Shown: piece after piece, positions 17,121-25,014 of the stretch
Numbering within the stretch: position 1 is the stretch's first letter
Layout of the letters: the number at the start of each line of letters is the position of its first letter
Origin: Streptomyces tailanensis
GTDB taxonomy: Bacteria > Actinomycetota > Actinomycetes > Streptomycetales > Streptomycetaceae
Assembly (NCBI RefSeq): GCF_008386495.1
Contig: NZ_VTHJ01000008.1
Location: 1 to 64,000 of the forward strand
Length of the DNA stretch: 64,000 bases
Reading direction: 5' to 3'
Made by a program: the position numbers and the translations under genes
Notes under the pieces: generated by a model
What the model saw: the letters and a program-made list of their open reading frames with translations, nothing else
The model's database searches: none
What the model was told of the DNA's origin: nothing

Positions 17121-17921
17121 GTGTCGCTCACCCGTAGACAGATCACCCTGGCCGCCATGGCCGCCGCTCCGCTCGCTCTCGCGGCCACCGGTACGGCTCA
17201 CGCCGGATCGGGTCACCGCCCCCGCACCCTCTTCATCGCCGGTGACTCCACCGCCGCCCAGAAGTACGCCGCCGCCGCACCCGAGACCGGGTGGGGTATG
17301 GCTCTCCCCTTCTTCCTGCACAAGGACCGTCCCGTTTCCAACCACGCGGTGAACGGGCGCAGTTCGAAGAGCTTTGTCGATGAAGGCCGGCTCGATGTCA
17401 TCCTGAACGAGATCCGGCCGGGCGACTTCCTCCTCATCCAGTTCGGCCACAACGACTCGAAGGCCACCGACCCCGCTCGCTACACCGAGCCGTGGTCGAC
17501 ATACCAGGACTACCTGCGCCTCTACATCGACGGCGCCCGCTCCCGTGGCGCGCGGCCGGTGCTGGCGACGTCTGTCGAGCGTCGGAGGTTCGACTCGGCC
17601 GGCAACGCCAGGCCGAGCCACGGCGAGTATCCGGCGGCGATGCGCGCGCTCGCCGAGCAGGAGGGCGTGCCGCTGCTCGACCTCCAGGCCCTGTCCCTCG
17701 CGCTGTGGCAGCAGCTCGGCGTCGAGGAGACGAAGAAGTACTTCAACTGGACCGCCACCGAGCAGGACAACACGCACTTCAACCCGCCGGGCGCGATCGC
17801 CGTGGCGCGTCTCGGGGCACAGGAGCTGCTGCGCACGCGTGTGCTCGGCCCGCAGGACCTGCACCGGCTCGACGAGGAGATCCCGGAGTCCTGGATCACC
17901 TGGCCCGAATCCGCCGCGTAA
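17121..17921 (+). CDS. secreted rhamnogalacturonan acetylesterase-like SGNH hydrolase (CE12)
   Basis: A 266-residue SGNH esterase. The N-terminus LTRRQITLAAMAAAPLALAA looks like a Tat signal. Block I FIAGDSTA has the nucleophile serine, NGRSSKSF the oxyanion glycine region, LIQFGHNDSK block III, and DNTHFNPPG block V with the Asp/His pair. It would remove acetyl groups from rhamnogalacturonan so that PL4 and related lyases can act. The start is GTG 17121 with AGAAAGG upstream. An intergenic repeat separates it from the binding-protein gene. Confidence 0.87.
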   Translation: MSLTRRQITLAAMAAAPLALAATGTAHAGSGHRPRTLFIAGDSTAAQKYAAAAPETGWGMALPFFLHKDRPVSNHAVNGRSSKSFVDEGRLDVILNEIRPGDFLLIQFGHNDSKATDPARYTEPWSTYQDYLRLYIDGARSRGARPVLATSVERRRFDSAGNARPSHGEYPAAMRALAEQEGVPLLDLQALSLALWQQLGVEETKKYFNWTATEQDNTHFNPPGAIAVARLGAQELLRTRVLGPQDLHRLDEEIPESWITWPESAA

Positions 17922-17956
17922 CCGAGTCCCCCAAGAGCAGAAGAGAGAGCCGCACA

Positions 17957-19267
17957 GTGAACGCACATGTATGGCATGCACATGCCATAGGAAGAATGGC
18001 CGTGCTCATCGGCTGCACCGCGCTCGTCCTCGGCGTCACCGGGGCGAGTGCTCAGGCACACGGCCGTGATCTCGGTCGTGAGGTCCTCGCCGCGGGCGAC
18101 GGCTGGGCCTCGGAGGGTACGGGGACGACCGGCGGTTCGGCCGCCGACTCCGCGCACGTCTACACCGTCACCACCTGGGAGGAGTTCAAGACCGCTCTGA
18201 AGGATGGCGGCGACGCGCCCAAGATCGTCAGGGTCAAGGGCGTGATCGACGCCGTCTCCCGGGGCTGCGACGCCTTCGCGGTCGAGGGTTACGACTTCCA
18301 GCAGTACCTCGCCGACTACGACCCCGCCGTCTGGGGCCACGACACCCCGGTCAGCGGCGAGCAGGAGGACCTGCGCGACGCGTCCGCCGACAACCAGGGC
18401 AGGGCCATCAGGGTGAACGTCCCCTCCAACACCACCATCGTCGGTGTCGGGAAGGGCTCCGGGATCCTCGGCGGCAGCCTGCAGATCAAGGGCGTGGACA
18501 ACGTCATCCTCCGTAACCTCACCGTCGAGGCCCCGATCGACTGCTTCCCGCAGTGGGACCCGACCGACGACAACAAGACCGGCGCCTGGAACTCCGAGTA
18601 CGACGGTGTCGTCGTCTACGGCTCCACCCATGTGTGGCTCGACCACAACACCTTCACCGACGGGCGCTACCCCGACAGCTCCCTGCCGTCGTACCTCGGC
18701 AAGATCTACCAGCAGCACGACGGCTTGGTCGACATCGTGCGCGCCGCCAACCACGTGACCGTGTCCTGGAACTCGTTCAAGAACCACGACAAGACCATGC
18801 TGATCGGCAACAGCGACAGCGCCGCCGCGACCGACGCCGGCAAGCTCAAGGTCACCCTGCACCACAACCGCTTCGAGGGCATCGTCGAGCGTGCGCCGCG
18901 CGTGCGGTTCGGGCAGGTCGACTCGTACAACAACCACTTCGTGGTGACCGAGGACCAGAAGTTCGGCTATGTCTTCGGCATCGGCATCGAGTCGCGGCTG
19001 TACGCCACCGACAACGCGTTCTCCCTGCCGCCCGGCGTCAGCGCGGCCCGGACGCTGAAGAAGTGGAAGGAAGCGCCGCTCACCGCAGAGAACAACTACG
19101 TCAACGGCAAGCTGACCGATCTGATCGCCGTCCACAACGCCGAGATCCCCGAGGAGACCCTGCAGTCGGGCGCCGGATGGACGCCGACCCTGCGGACGAA
19201 GGTCCATTCGCCACAGGCGGTGCCGTGGATCGTCGACGCCCTCGCGGGCGCCGACCGGCTGTACTGA
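17957..19267 (+). CDS. secreted pectate lyase, PL1 family
   Basis: A 436-residue PL1 enzyme, paralogous to the one at 8542 but without its insertion. The signal peptide ends GASAQA. Motifs are THVWLDHNTFTDGRYPD, QHDGLVDIVRAANHVTVSWN, NHDKTMLIGNSDS, and VERAPRVRFGQVDSYNNHF with catalytic RxPxxR. GTG 17957 with an AGAGAGAG Shine-Dalgarno is preferred, since a start at ATG 17996 would remove the positive n-region. A perfect inverted repeat lies in codons 5-11. It acts extracellularly on polygalacturonate. Confidence 0.9.
   Translation: MNAHVWHAHAIGRMAVLIGCTALVLGVTGASAQAHGRDLGREVLAAGDGWASEGTGTTGGSAADSAHVYTVTTWEEFKTALKDGGDAPKIVRVKGVIDAVSRGCDAFAVEGYDFQQYLADYDPAVWGHDTPVSGEQEDLRDASADNQGRAIRVNVPSNTTIVGVGKGSGILGGSLQIKGVDNVILRNLTVEAPIDCFPQWDPTDDNKTGAWNSEYDGVVVYGSTHVWLDHNTFTDGRYPDSSLPSYLGKIYQQHDGLVDIVRAANHVTVSWNSFKNHDKTMLIGNSDSAAATDAGKLKVTLHHNRFEGIVERAPRVRFGQVDSYNNHFVVTEDQKFGYVFGIGIESRLYATDNAFSLPPGVSAARTLKKWKEAPLTAENNYVNGKLTDLIAVHNAEIPEETLQSGAGWTPTLRTKVHSPQAVPWIVDALAGADRLY
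17970..17989. promoter_or_regulatory. perfect 9-base inverted repeat at the lyase 5' end
   Basis: TATGGCATG, CA, then CATGCCATA form a perfect dyad covering codons 5-11 of the lyase gene (or its 5' untranslated region if translation begins at 17996). It could be a regulator site or an RNA hairpin affecting initiation. Confidence 0.4.
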
Positions 19268-19374
19268 CGTACCCGTCGGGCCGGGGCGTACGTCGCCGCC
19301 CCGGCCCCCACCCCCCACGGCGAGGAAGAACCCCGACGCCCCCAGCACGACCCGCACTGCGAAGGAGCACCATC

Positions 19375-20508
19375 ATGGCCGCGCCCCGCCGCCCCCGACT
19401 TGCCCTGTCCAGAAGAGGCTTCCTGCTCGCGACCGCCGGTGCCGGCGCCGTTGTCGGCCTCGCCCCGGCCCCCGCGCAAGCCGCCGCGCCTGCCCTCCCG
19501 TTCGGCCGCTACGGCTCCCCGTCCGCGCGCCTGAACGCGCAGACCCTGTACGTCGACCCGTCCGGCCAGGGCGACTTCACCTCCGTCCAGGCCGCCGTGA
19601 CCGCCGCGACCGGCAGCGACTGGACTCTCGTCATCGCGCCGGGCACCTACCGGGAGACGGTCTCCGTCGACCGCACGCGCACGGAGATGACCTGGCTCGG
19701 CGCCGGCGACGGCCCGCGCGACGTCGTCATCGTCTACGACAACGCGGCCGGCACCCCGAAGCCGGACGGCTCCGGCACCTACGGCACCACCGGCTCGGCC
19801 ACCACCACCGTCCGGGGGGACGGCTTCACCGCTCACCGGATCACCTTCGCCAACGACTTCCTGCGCGAGGAGCACCCCGGGATCAGCGGCACCCAGGCCG
19901 TCGCCATCAAGGTGATGGGCGACCGCTCGGCCTTCCACCACTGCCGCTTCCTCGGCCACCAGGACACCCTGTACGCCGACTCCAACTCCTCCACCCTCTT
20001 CGCCCGCCAGTACTTCTCCCACTGCTACGTCGAGGGCGACGTCGACTTCGTCTTCGGCCGGGCCACGGCCGTCTACGAGCACTGCCACTTCCGCACGCTG
20101 AACCGCACGGACCGCTCCTCGGCCCCGTACGGCTTCGTCTTCGCGCCCTCGACGGAGAGCGCCAACCCGCACGGCTACCTGGTCCTGCACAGCCGCGTGA
20201 CGAGCGAGGCGCCCGACGCCTACTACAAGGTGGCCCGCCCCTGGGTGCCCAGCTCCAGCACCACCACCCGCCCCATGCTCACCGTCCGGGAGACCTGGCT
20301 CGGCCCCGGCATCGACGCGGTCGCGCCCTACGCCAACATGCGCGACGCCCACCCCTGGCAGGACCAGCGCTTTGCCGAGTACCGCAACACCGGCCCCGGC
20401 GCCGAGATCACCGTCCCCGAGAACCGGCCCCAGCTGACGGACGAGGAGGCCGCGGCGCACACCCGCGAGGGCTACCTCGGCGACTGGATGCCGTGGAAGG
20501 AGTGCTGA
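19375..20508 (+). CDS. secreted pectinesterase, CE8 family
   Basis: A 377-residue pectin methylesterase with a Tat-type signal (LSRRGFLLATAGAGAVVG). CE8 landmarks are VIAPGTYRETV, GTQAVAIKVMGDR, RFLGHQDTLYAD, YVEGDVDFVFGRATAVYEHC (both catalytic aspartates) and KVARPWVPS. It demethylates homogalacturonan so that pectate lyases can cleave. GAAGGAG precedes ATG 19375. The next gene, a paralogue, starts one base after its stop codon. Confidence 0.92.
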   Translation: MAAPRRPRLALSRRGFLLATAGAGAVVGLAPAPAQAAAPALPFGRYGSPSARLNAQTLYVDPSGQGDFTSVQAAVTAATGSDWTLVIAPGTYRETVSVDRTRTEMTWLGAGDGPRDVVIVYDNAAGTPKPDGSGTYGTTGSATTTVRGDGFTAHRITFANDFLREEHPGISGTQAVAIKVMGDRSAFHHCRFLGHQDTLYADSNSSTLFARQYFSHCYVEGDVDFVFGRATAVYEHCHFRTLNRTDRSSAPYGFVFAPSTESANPHGYLVLHSRVTSEAPDAYYKVARPWVPSSSTTTRPMLTVRETWLGPGIDAVAPYANMRDAHPWQDQRFAEYRNTGPGAEITVPENRPQLTDEEAAAHTREGYLGDWMPWKEC

Positions 20509-20509
20509 G

Positions 20510-21538
20510 ATGCGCCGGCGCACACTGCTCGCCGGAATCGCCGGCGGCCTGGTGGCCGCCGGTACCACCCCCGCCTTCGCCGACGCCCGCCGCCGCGTCC
20601 TGCACGTCCGGCCCGGCGACTCCGTCCAGGCGGCAGTGGACACGGTGGCCGGGCCCGGCTGGACGATCGTCGTGCACCCGGGGACGTATCGCGAGGTCGT
20701 CAAAGTCCCGCAGGACAAGGCCGAGCTGACGATACACGGGGCCAGTCGCGACCCGCGGGCCGCCGTCATCGTCTACGACAACGCCAACGGCACCCAGAAA
20801 CCAGACGGTTCGGGCACCTACGGCACCGCGGGCTCCGCCACCTTCACCTCGGCGGCTCCCGGGCTGACGGTCCGCGACCTGACCCTCGCCAACGACTGGC
20901 TGCGCGCCGAGCATCCCGACATCACCGGCACCCAGGCCGTCGCCGCCTATGTGACGGGGGACCGGTCCCACTTCGAGAACGTCCGGCTCCTCGCCCACCA
21001 GGACACCCTCTTCACCGACACGAGCGCGCTGGACGCCTTCGACCGGCAGTACTTCCACCGCTGCTACATCGAGGGTGACGTCGACTTCGTCTTCGGCCGG
21101 GCGACGGCCGTGTTCGAGGACTGCCACTTCCGCACGCTGCGACGGGACGTCGACTTCACTCCCAAGGGCATGGTCTTCGCCCCGTCCACGGCCCGCGCCA
21201 ACCCCTACGGCATCCTCGCCGTCCGCTGCCGCATCACCTCCGGCGCGGAGGACGCCGCGTACAAGCTGGCCCGGCCCTGGGTGCCGTCGTACGAGACGAC
21301 CGCCTGGCCGTCCCTGGTCGTGCGGGACACCCGGATCGGGCACGGCATCGACGCGGTGGCGCCGTACACCAACATGCGGGAGGCCTATCCCTGGCAGACC
21401 ATGCGGTTTCGGGAGTACGGCAACACCGGCCCGGGTGCGGTGATCACTGTTCCTGAGAACCGACCTCAACTGACGCCCAGTGAAGCCGAGTTGCACACCA
21501 GGAAGGCGTATCTCGGCGACTGGCGCCCCCGTGCGTAG
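20510..21538 (+). CDS. secreted pectinesterase, CE8 family, second copy
   Basis: A 342-residue CE8 paralogue of the preceding gene with a short MRRRTLLAGIAGG Tat-like signal. Motifs are GTQAVAAYVTGDR, LLAHQDTLFTD, YIEGDVDFVFGRATAVFEDC and KLARPWVPS. In the first motif the usual lysine position is occupied by tyrosine, as in some divergent CE8 members. The region from the first motif to the C-terminus aligns closely with its neighbour, indicating tandem duplication. The PL1 gene that follows starts inside its last codons. Confidence 0.91.
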   Translation: MRRRTLLAGIAGGLVAAGTTPAFADARRRVLHVRPGDSVQAAVDTVAGPGWTIVVHPGTYREVVKVPQDKAELTIHGASRDPRAAVIVYDNANGTQKPDGSGTYGTAGSATFTSAAPGLTVRDLTLANDWLRAEHPDITGTQAVAAYVTGDRSHFENVRLLAHQDTLFTDTSALDAFDRQYFHRCYIEGDVDFVFGRATAVFEDCHFRTLRRDVDFTPKGMVFAPSTARANPYGILAVRCRITSGAEDAAYKLARPWVPSYETTAWPSLVVRDTRIGHGIDAVAPYTNMREAYPWQTMRFREYGNTGPGAVITVPENRPQLTPSEAELHTRKAYLGDWRPRA

Positions 21539-22793
21539 GGCGGCGGTCGCGGCCCTGCTCGTCTGTCTGTCCGTGGCGACCCCGGCCGCCTCCGCTGCCG
21601 AGCGCGAACCCGTCGGCTGGGGATCCGCCACCACCGGAGGCGCCGGCGGCACCACCCGCACGGTGCACACCCGCGCCGAGCTCAAGGCGGCCCTCGCCAA
21701 CGACGGCGACCCCACCGCACCCAAGGTGATCCGCGTCGTCGGCGACATCAACGGCCATGAGGCGGACGACGGTTCGCTGCTCGACGAGCAGGACTACGCG
21801 CCCGGCTACGACCTCGGCAAGTACATGTCCTGCTTCGGCGCGGACGGCGCCGTCTGGTCCGACACCCGCCACGACCACTGCAAGCAGCAGCGTCAGCTGC
21901 GCCAGAGCGGGTCGGGCAAGGAGAAGACGCAGATCCAGCTGACCGTGCCGAGCAACACCACCCTCGTGGGGGCCGGCGACGACGCCCGGCTGCTCGGCGT
22001 CTTCCTGACCGTCAACACCGGCACGAACATCATCGTCCGCAACCTCCAACTCGAAGCGCCCGTCGACCACTTCACGACCTGGTCCCCGGGCGACGGCACC
22101 CAGGGCAGCTGGAACGCCCGCTTCGACGCGCTGACCGTGATCACCGGCAGGAACATCTGGATCGACCACTGCACCTTCACCGACGGCCGCTTCCCGGACC
22201 GCGAGGCGCCTCCCGGCTTCCACGGCGAGCGGGTCCAACGGCACGACGGACTGCTGGACATCGAGGACGGCTCCGACTTCGTCACCGTCTCCGACAGCCG
22301 CTTCACCGACCACGACAAGGCGATCCTCATCGGGTCGGGGGACGGGCGCGGCGACCGCGACCGCGGCCACCTCAAGGTGACCTTCGTCCGCAACCTCTTC
22401 ACCGACATCCGGCAGCGTGCCCCGCGCGTCCGCTTCGGGCAGGTGCACGTCGTCAACAACGTGTACCAAGGGAGGGCGGACGGCACCCTCTACGCGCTCG
22501 GCGTCGGCGTGGAGTCCTCGATCTTCTCCGAGCGCAACGTGTTCCGCTACCGGGAGGGCTCCCCGTCCCTCGCCGTCGCGCACTACGGCGGCGCGCACTT
22601 CCGCGACACCGGCTCCTGGTTCAACGGCCGCCCCGCCCACCTGAACGAGGTGGCGACCGGCCTCGGCCTCAGTACCGACGTCGGCTGGCACCCGGCCGAC
22701 GTCTACGACTACCGGCCCCTCACCTCCCCGTCGGCGGTCGAGCGGTACGTCCTGCGGCACGCCGGGACTGGGAGGCCGTATGGACACCTGTGA
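21531..22793 (+). CDS. secreted pectate lyase, PL1 family
   Basis: A 420-residue PL1 enzyme. GTG 21531 is chosen because RRAAVAALLVCLSVATPAAS then forms a clean signal peptide; the open frame from 21480 would only add out-of-place residues. Catalytic landmarks are NIWIDHCTFTDGRFPD, VQRHDGLLDIEDGSDFVTVS, DHDKAILIGSGDG and RQRAPRVRFGQVHVVNN. It overlaps the upstream pectinesterase by 8 bases and the downstream hydrolase by 14, so three genes are translationally linked. Confidence 0.9.
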   Translation: MRRAAVAALLVCLSVATPAASAAEREPVGWGSATTGGAGGTTRTVHTRAELKAALANDGDPTAPKVIRVVGDINGHEADDGSLLDEQDYAPGYDLGKYMSCFGADGAVWSDTRHDHCKQQRQLRQSGSGKEKTQIQLTVPSNTTLVGAGDDARLLGVFLTVNTGTNIIVRNLQLEAPVDHFTTWSPGDGTQGSWNARFDALTVITGRNIWIDHCTFTDGRFPDREAPPGFHGERVQRHDGLLDIEDGSDFVTVSDSRFTDHDKAILIGSGDGRGDRDRGHLKVTFVRNLFTDIRQRAPRVRFGQVHVVNNVYQGRADGTLYALGVGVESSIFSERNVFRYREGSPSLAVAHYGGAHFRDTGSWFNGRPAHLNEVATGLGLSTDVGWHPADVYDYRPLTSPSAVERYVLRHAGTGRPYGHL

Positions 22794-23841
22794 GCTCCCC
22801 GGCTTCCACCAGGCCCTCAAGGACGAGCTCCGCTTCCCGCTCGCCTGGGGCACCTCCCCGATCCGCGACTTCCGCACCTGGCGGCGGGTGGCGCGGGAAA
22901 CGGTCGAGGAGCATCTGTTCGTCGCCCGGGACGACACCCCGTACGACCCGGAGTTCGGCGAGTGGCGTGCCGAAGGCGACGGCTTCACCCGCGAGTTGGT
23001 CACCTTCTCCCTCACTCGTTACGGCCGTGTCCGGGCCGCCCTGCTCACCCCGCACGGTCCCGGCCCCTTCCGGGCCGTGCTCCTCCTGCACGACCACGGC
23101 GCCAAGTTCGACATAGGAAAGGAGAAGCTGGTCCGGCCCTGGTACGACGACACCCGCCTGACCTCCGCGCAAGGATGGGCCGACCGCTACTTCAGCGGGC
23201 GGTTCGTCGGCGACGAACTGGCCCGGCGCGGCTACGTCGTCCTCGCCGTGGACGCGCTCGGCTGGGGCGACCGGGGGCCGATCACCTACGACCAGCAGCA
23301 GGCCCTCGCGAGCAACCTCTACAACTTGGGCTCGTCGCTCGCCGGGCTCATGGCCAGGGAGGACGTGCGCGCGGCGGACTTCCTGGCTGGGCTCGACCGG
23401 GTCGACCGGCACCGGGTCGCGGCCCTCGGCTTCTCCATGGGCGCCTTCCGTGCCTGGCAGACGGCCGCGCTCAGCGACGCCATCGCGGCCGCGGCCAGCG
23501 TCTGCTGGATGACCGGCCTCAAGGAGGTCATGGTCCCCGGCAACAACATCCTGCGCGGCCAGTCCTCCTACTACATGCTCCATCCCGGGCTCGCCCGGCA
23601 CCTCGACTTCCCCGACGTGGCGAGCATCGGCGCCCCCAAGCCGATGCTCTTCTTCCACGGCGGCCAGGACTCCCTCTTTCCCACCGAGGGCGTCCGGGTC
23701 GCGTACGAGAAGCTGCGCGCTGTCTGGCGCTCACGTCATGCCGAGGAGCGGTTGACCCTCAGGACCTGGCCCGACCTCGGCCATGTCTTCGTCGACCGCA
23801 TGCAGGACGAGGTCTTCACATGGCTCGACCACGTTCTGTGA
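22780..23841 (+). CDS. cytoplasmic alpha/beta-hydrolase (dienelactone hydrolase-like)
   Basis: A 353-residue alpha/beta-hydrolase without a signal peptide. VLLLHDHGAKFD is the oxyanion region, ALGFSMGAFRAWQ the nucleophile elbow (Ser in GFSMG), FHGGQDSLFP the acid and DLGHVF the histidine. Such proteins occur in pectin and hemicellulose loci as putative acetyl-sugar esterases, a role that fits here, but the substrate is not evident from sequence. It overlaps the preceding lyase by 14 bases. Confidence 0.82.
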   Translation: MDTCELPGFHQALKDELRFPLAWGTSPIRDFRTWRRVARETVEEHLFVARDDTPYDPEFGEWRAEGDGFTRELVTFSLTRYGRVRAALLTPHGPGPFRAVLLLHDHGAKFDIGKEKLVRPWYDDTRLTSAQGWADRYFSGRFVGDELARRGYVVLAVDALGWGDRGPITYDQQQALASNLYNLGSSLAGLMAREDVRAADFLAGLDRVDRHRVAALGFSMGAFRAWQTAALSDAIAAAASVCWMTGLKEVMVPGNNILRGQSSYYMLHPGLARHLDFPDVASIGAPKPMLFFHGGQDSLFPTEGVRVAYEKLRAVWRSRHAEERLTLRTWPDLGHVFVDRMQDEVFTWLDHVL

Positions 23842-23896
23842 ACACCCCTGTCCTGTGCACTCCCCCCACCCCTGAACGACGAAAGGACCCGCACTC

Positions 23897-25009
23897 ATGT
23901 CCCGTCGTACCGCTCTCTCGGCCCTCGCGGCCCTGACCCTCGGTGCCGGCCTCGCCGTCCTCCCCACCCAGGCGCAGGCTGCCACCGTGGTCGTCAGCAA
24001 CTCCACCGACCTGTCCAACGCCATCAAGAACGCCACCGCCGGTACCACCATCCAGGTGCGCGGCGGCACGTACTACCCGACGGCGACCCTCCAGTCCACG
24101 GCCAATGGCACCTCGTCCAGCCGCATCTACCTCCAGCCGTACGGCTCCGAGACCGTGAAGATCGACGGCTCGAACCTCCCCGACGGCGACTGGATCTTCA
24201 AGCTGACCGCCGACTACTGGACCGTCTCCGGGATCACCTTCCAGAACTCCCCGGACAGCGCGGTCGTCTGCCAGTCGTGCGCCTCCACGGTCTGGGACAA
24301 CATCAAGACCGTCAACGGCGGCGACTCCGGTTTCACCCTCACCGGCGACAGCACGACCAACAACCTGGTCCGCAACATCGACTCGTACGGCCACTACGAC
24401 GCGGCCAACCACGGGGAGAACGCCGACGGCATCGCCGTGAAGTACGGCTCCGGATCCGGCAACCTCATCACCGGCGCCCGCCTCTACAACAACTCGGACG
24501 ACGGCCTGGACTTCTGGTCCTTCTCGTCCCCCGTCACCGTCGAGCACACCTGGGCGATGGGCAACGGCAAGAACCGCTGGTCGGACTCGGCCTTCGCGGG
24601 CGACGGCAACGGCTACAAGCTGGGCGGCGACGGCGAGACCGTGGCCCACGTCGTCAACAACTCCGCCGCCTGGGACAACGCGGGCAACGGCTTCACCGAG
24701 AACAGCAACAAGGGCGCCATCGTCATCAACCGCACCACCGCCTACGCCAACGCCAAGTGGGGCTACTACTTCGCCACGGGCGCGGCCCGCCTCGGCAAGA
24801 ACCTGGCCGTCTCCAACGGCAGCGGCTCGGTGAACAAGGGCTCGTCGGTCGTCTCGTCCGGCAACAACTGGGACTCGGGCATCTCGACGCCCGCGTTCCG
24901 CTCGACCGACGCCTCGTCGACGTACAACGCCCGCTCATCGAGCGGCACGCTGCCCGCGACCACCTTCCTGACCACGGGCAGCACGACAATTGGGGCAACG
25001 ATGGACTGA
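23897..25009 (+). CDS. secreted pectate lyase, PL9 family
   Basis: A 370-residue PL9 right-handed beta-helix. The signal peptide ends PTQAQA. The Ca-binding and catalytic region is ENADGIAVKYGSGSGNLITG (aspartate ligand and catalytic lysine) with NNSDDGLDFWSFSSPVTVEH following. Repeating Asn-rich coils continue to the C-terminus. It shares most of its sequence with the PL9 at 27467 and with the fragment at 28788. GAAAGGA lies 14 bases before ATG 23897. Confidence 0.9.
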   Translation: MSRRTALSALAALTLGAGLAVLPTQAQAATVVVSNSTDLSNAIKNATAGTTIQVRGGTYYPTATLQSTANGTSSSRIYLQPYGSETVKIDGSNLPDGDWIFKLTADYWTVSGITFQNSPDSAVVCQSCASTVWDNIKTVNGGDSGFTLTGDSTTNNLVRNIDSYGHYDAANHGENADGIAVKYGSGSGNLITGARLYNNSDDGLDFWSFSSPVTVEHTWAMGNGKNRWSDSAFAGDGNGYKLGGDGETVAHVVNNSAAWDNAGNGFTENSNKGAIVINRTTAYANAKWGYYFATGAARLGKNLAVSNGSGSVNKGSSVVSSGNNWDSGISTPAFRSTDASSTYNARSSSGTLPATTFLTTGSTTIGATMD

Positions 25010-25014
25010 GCCGG

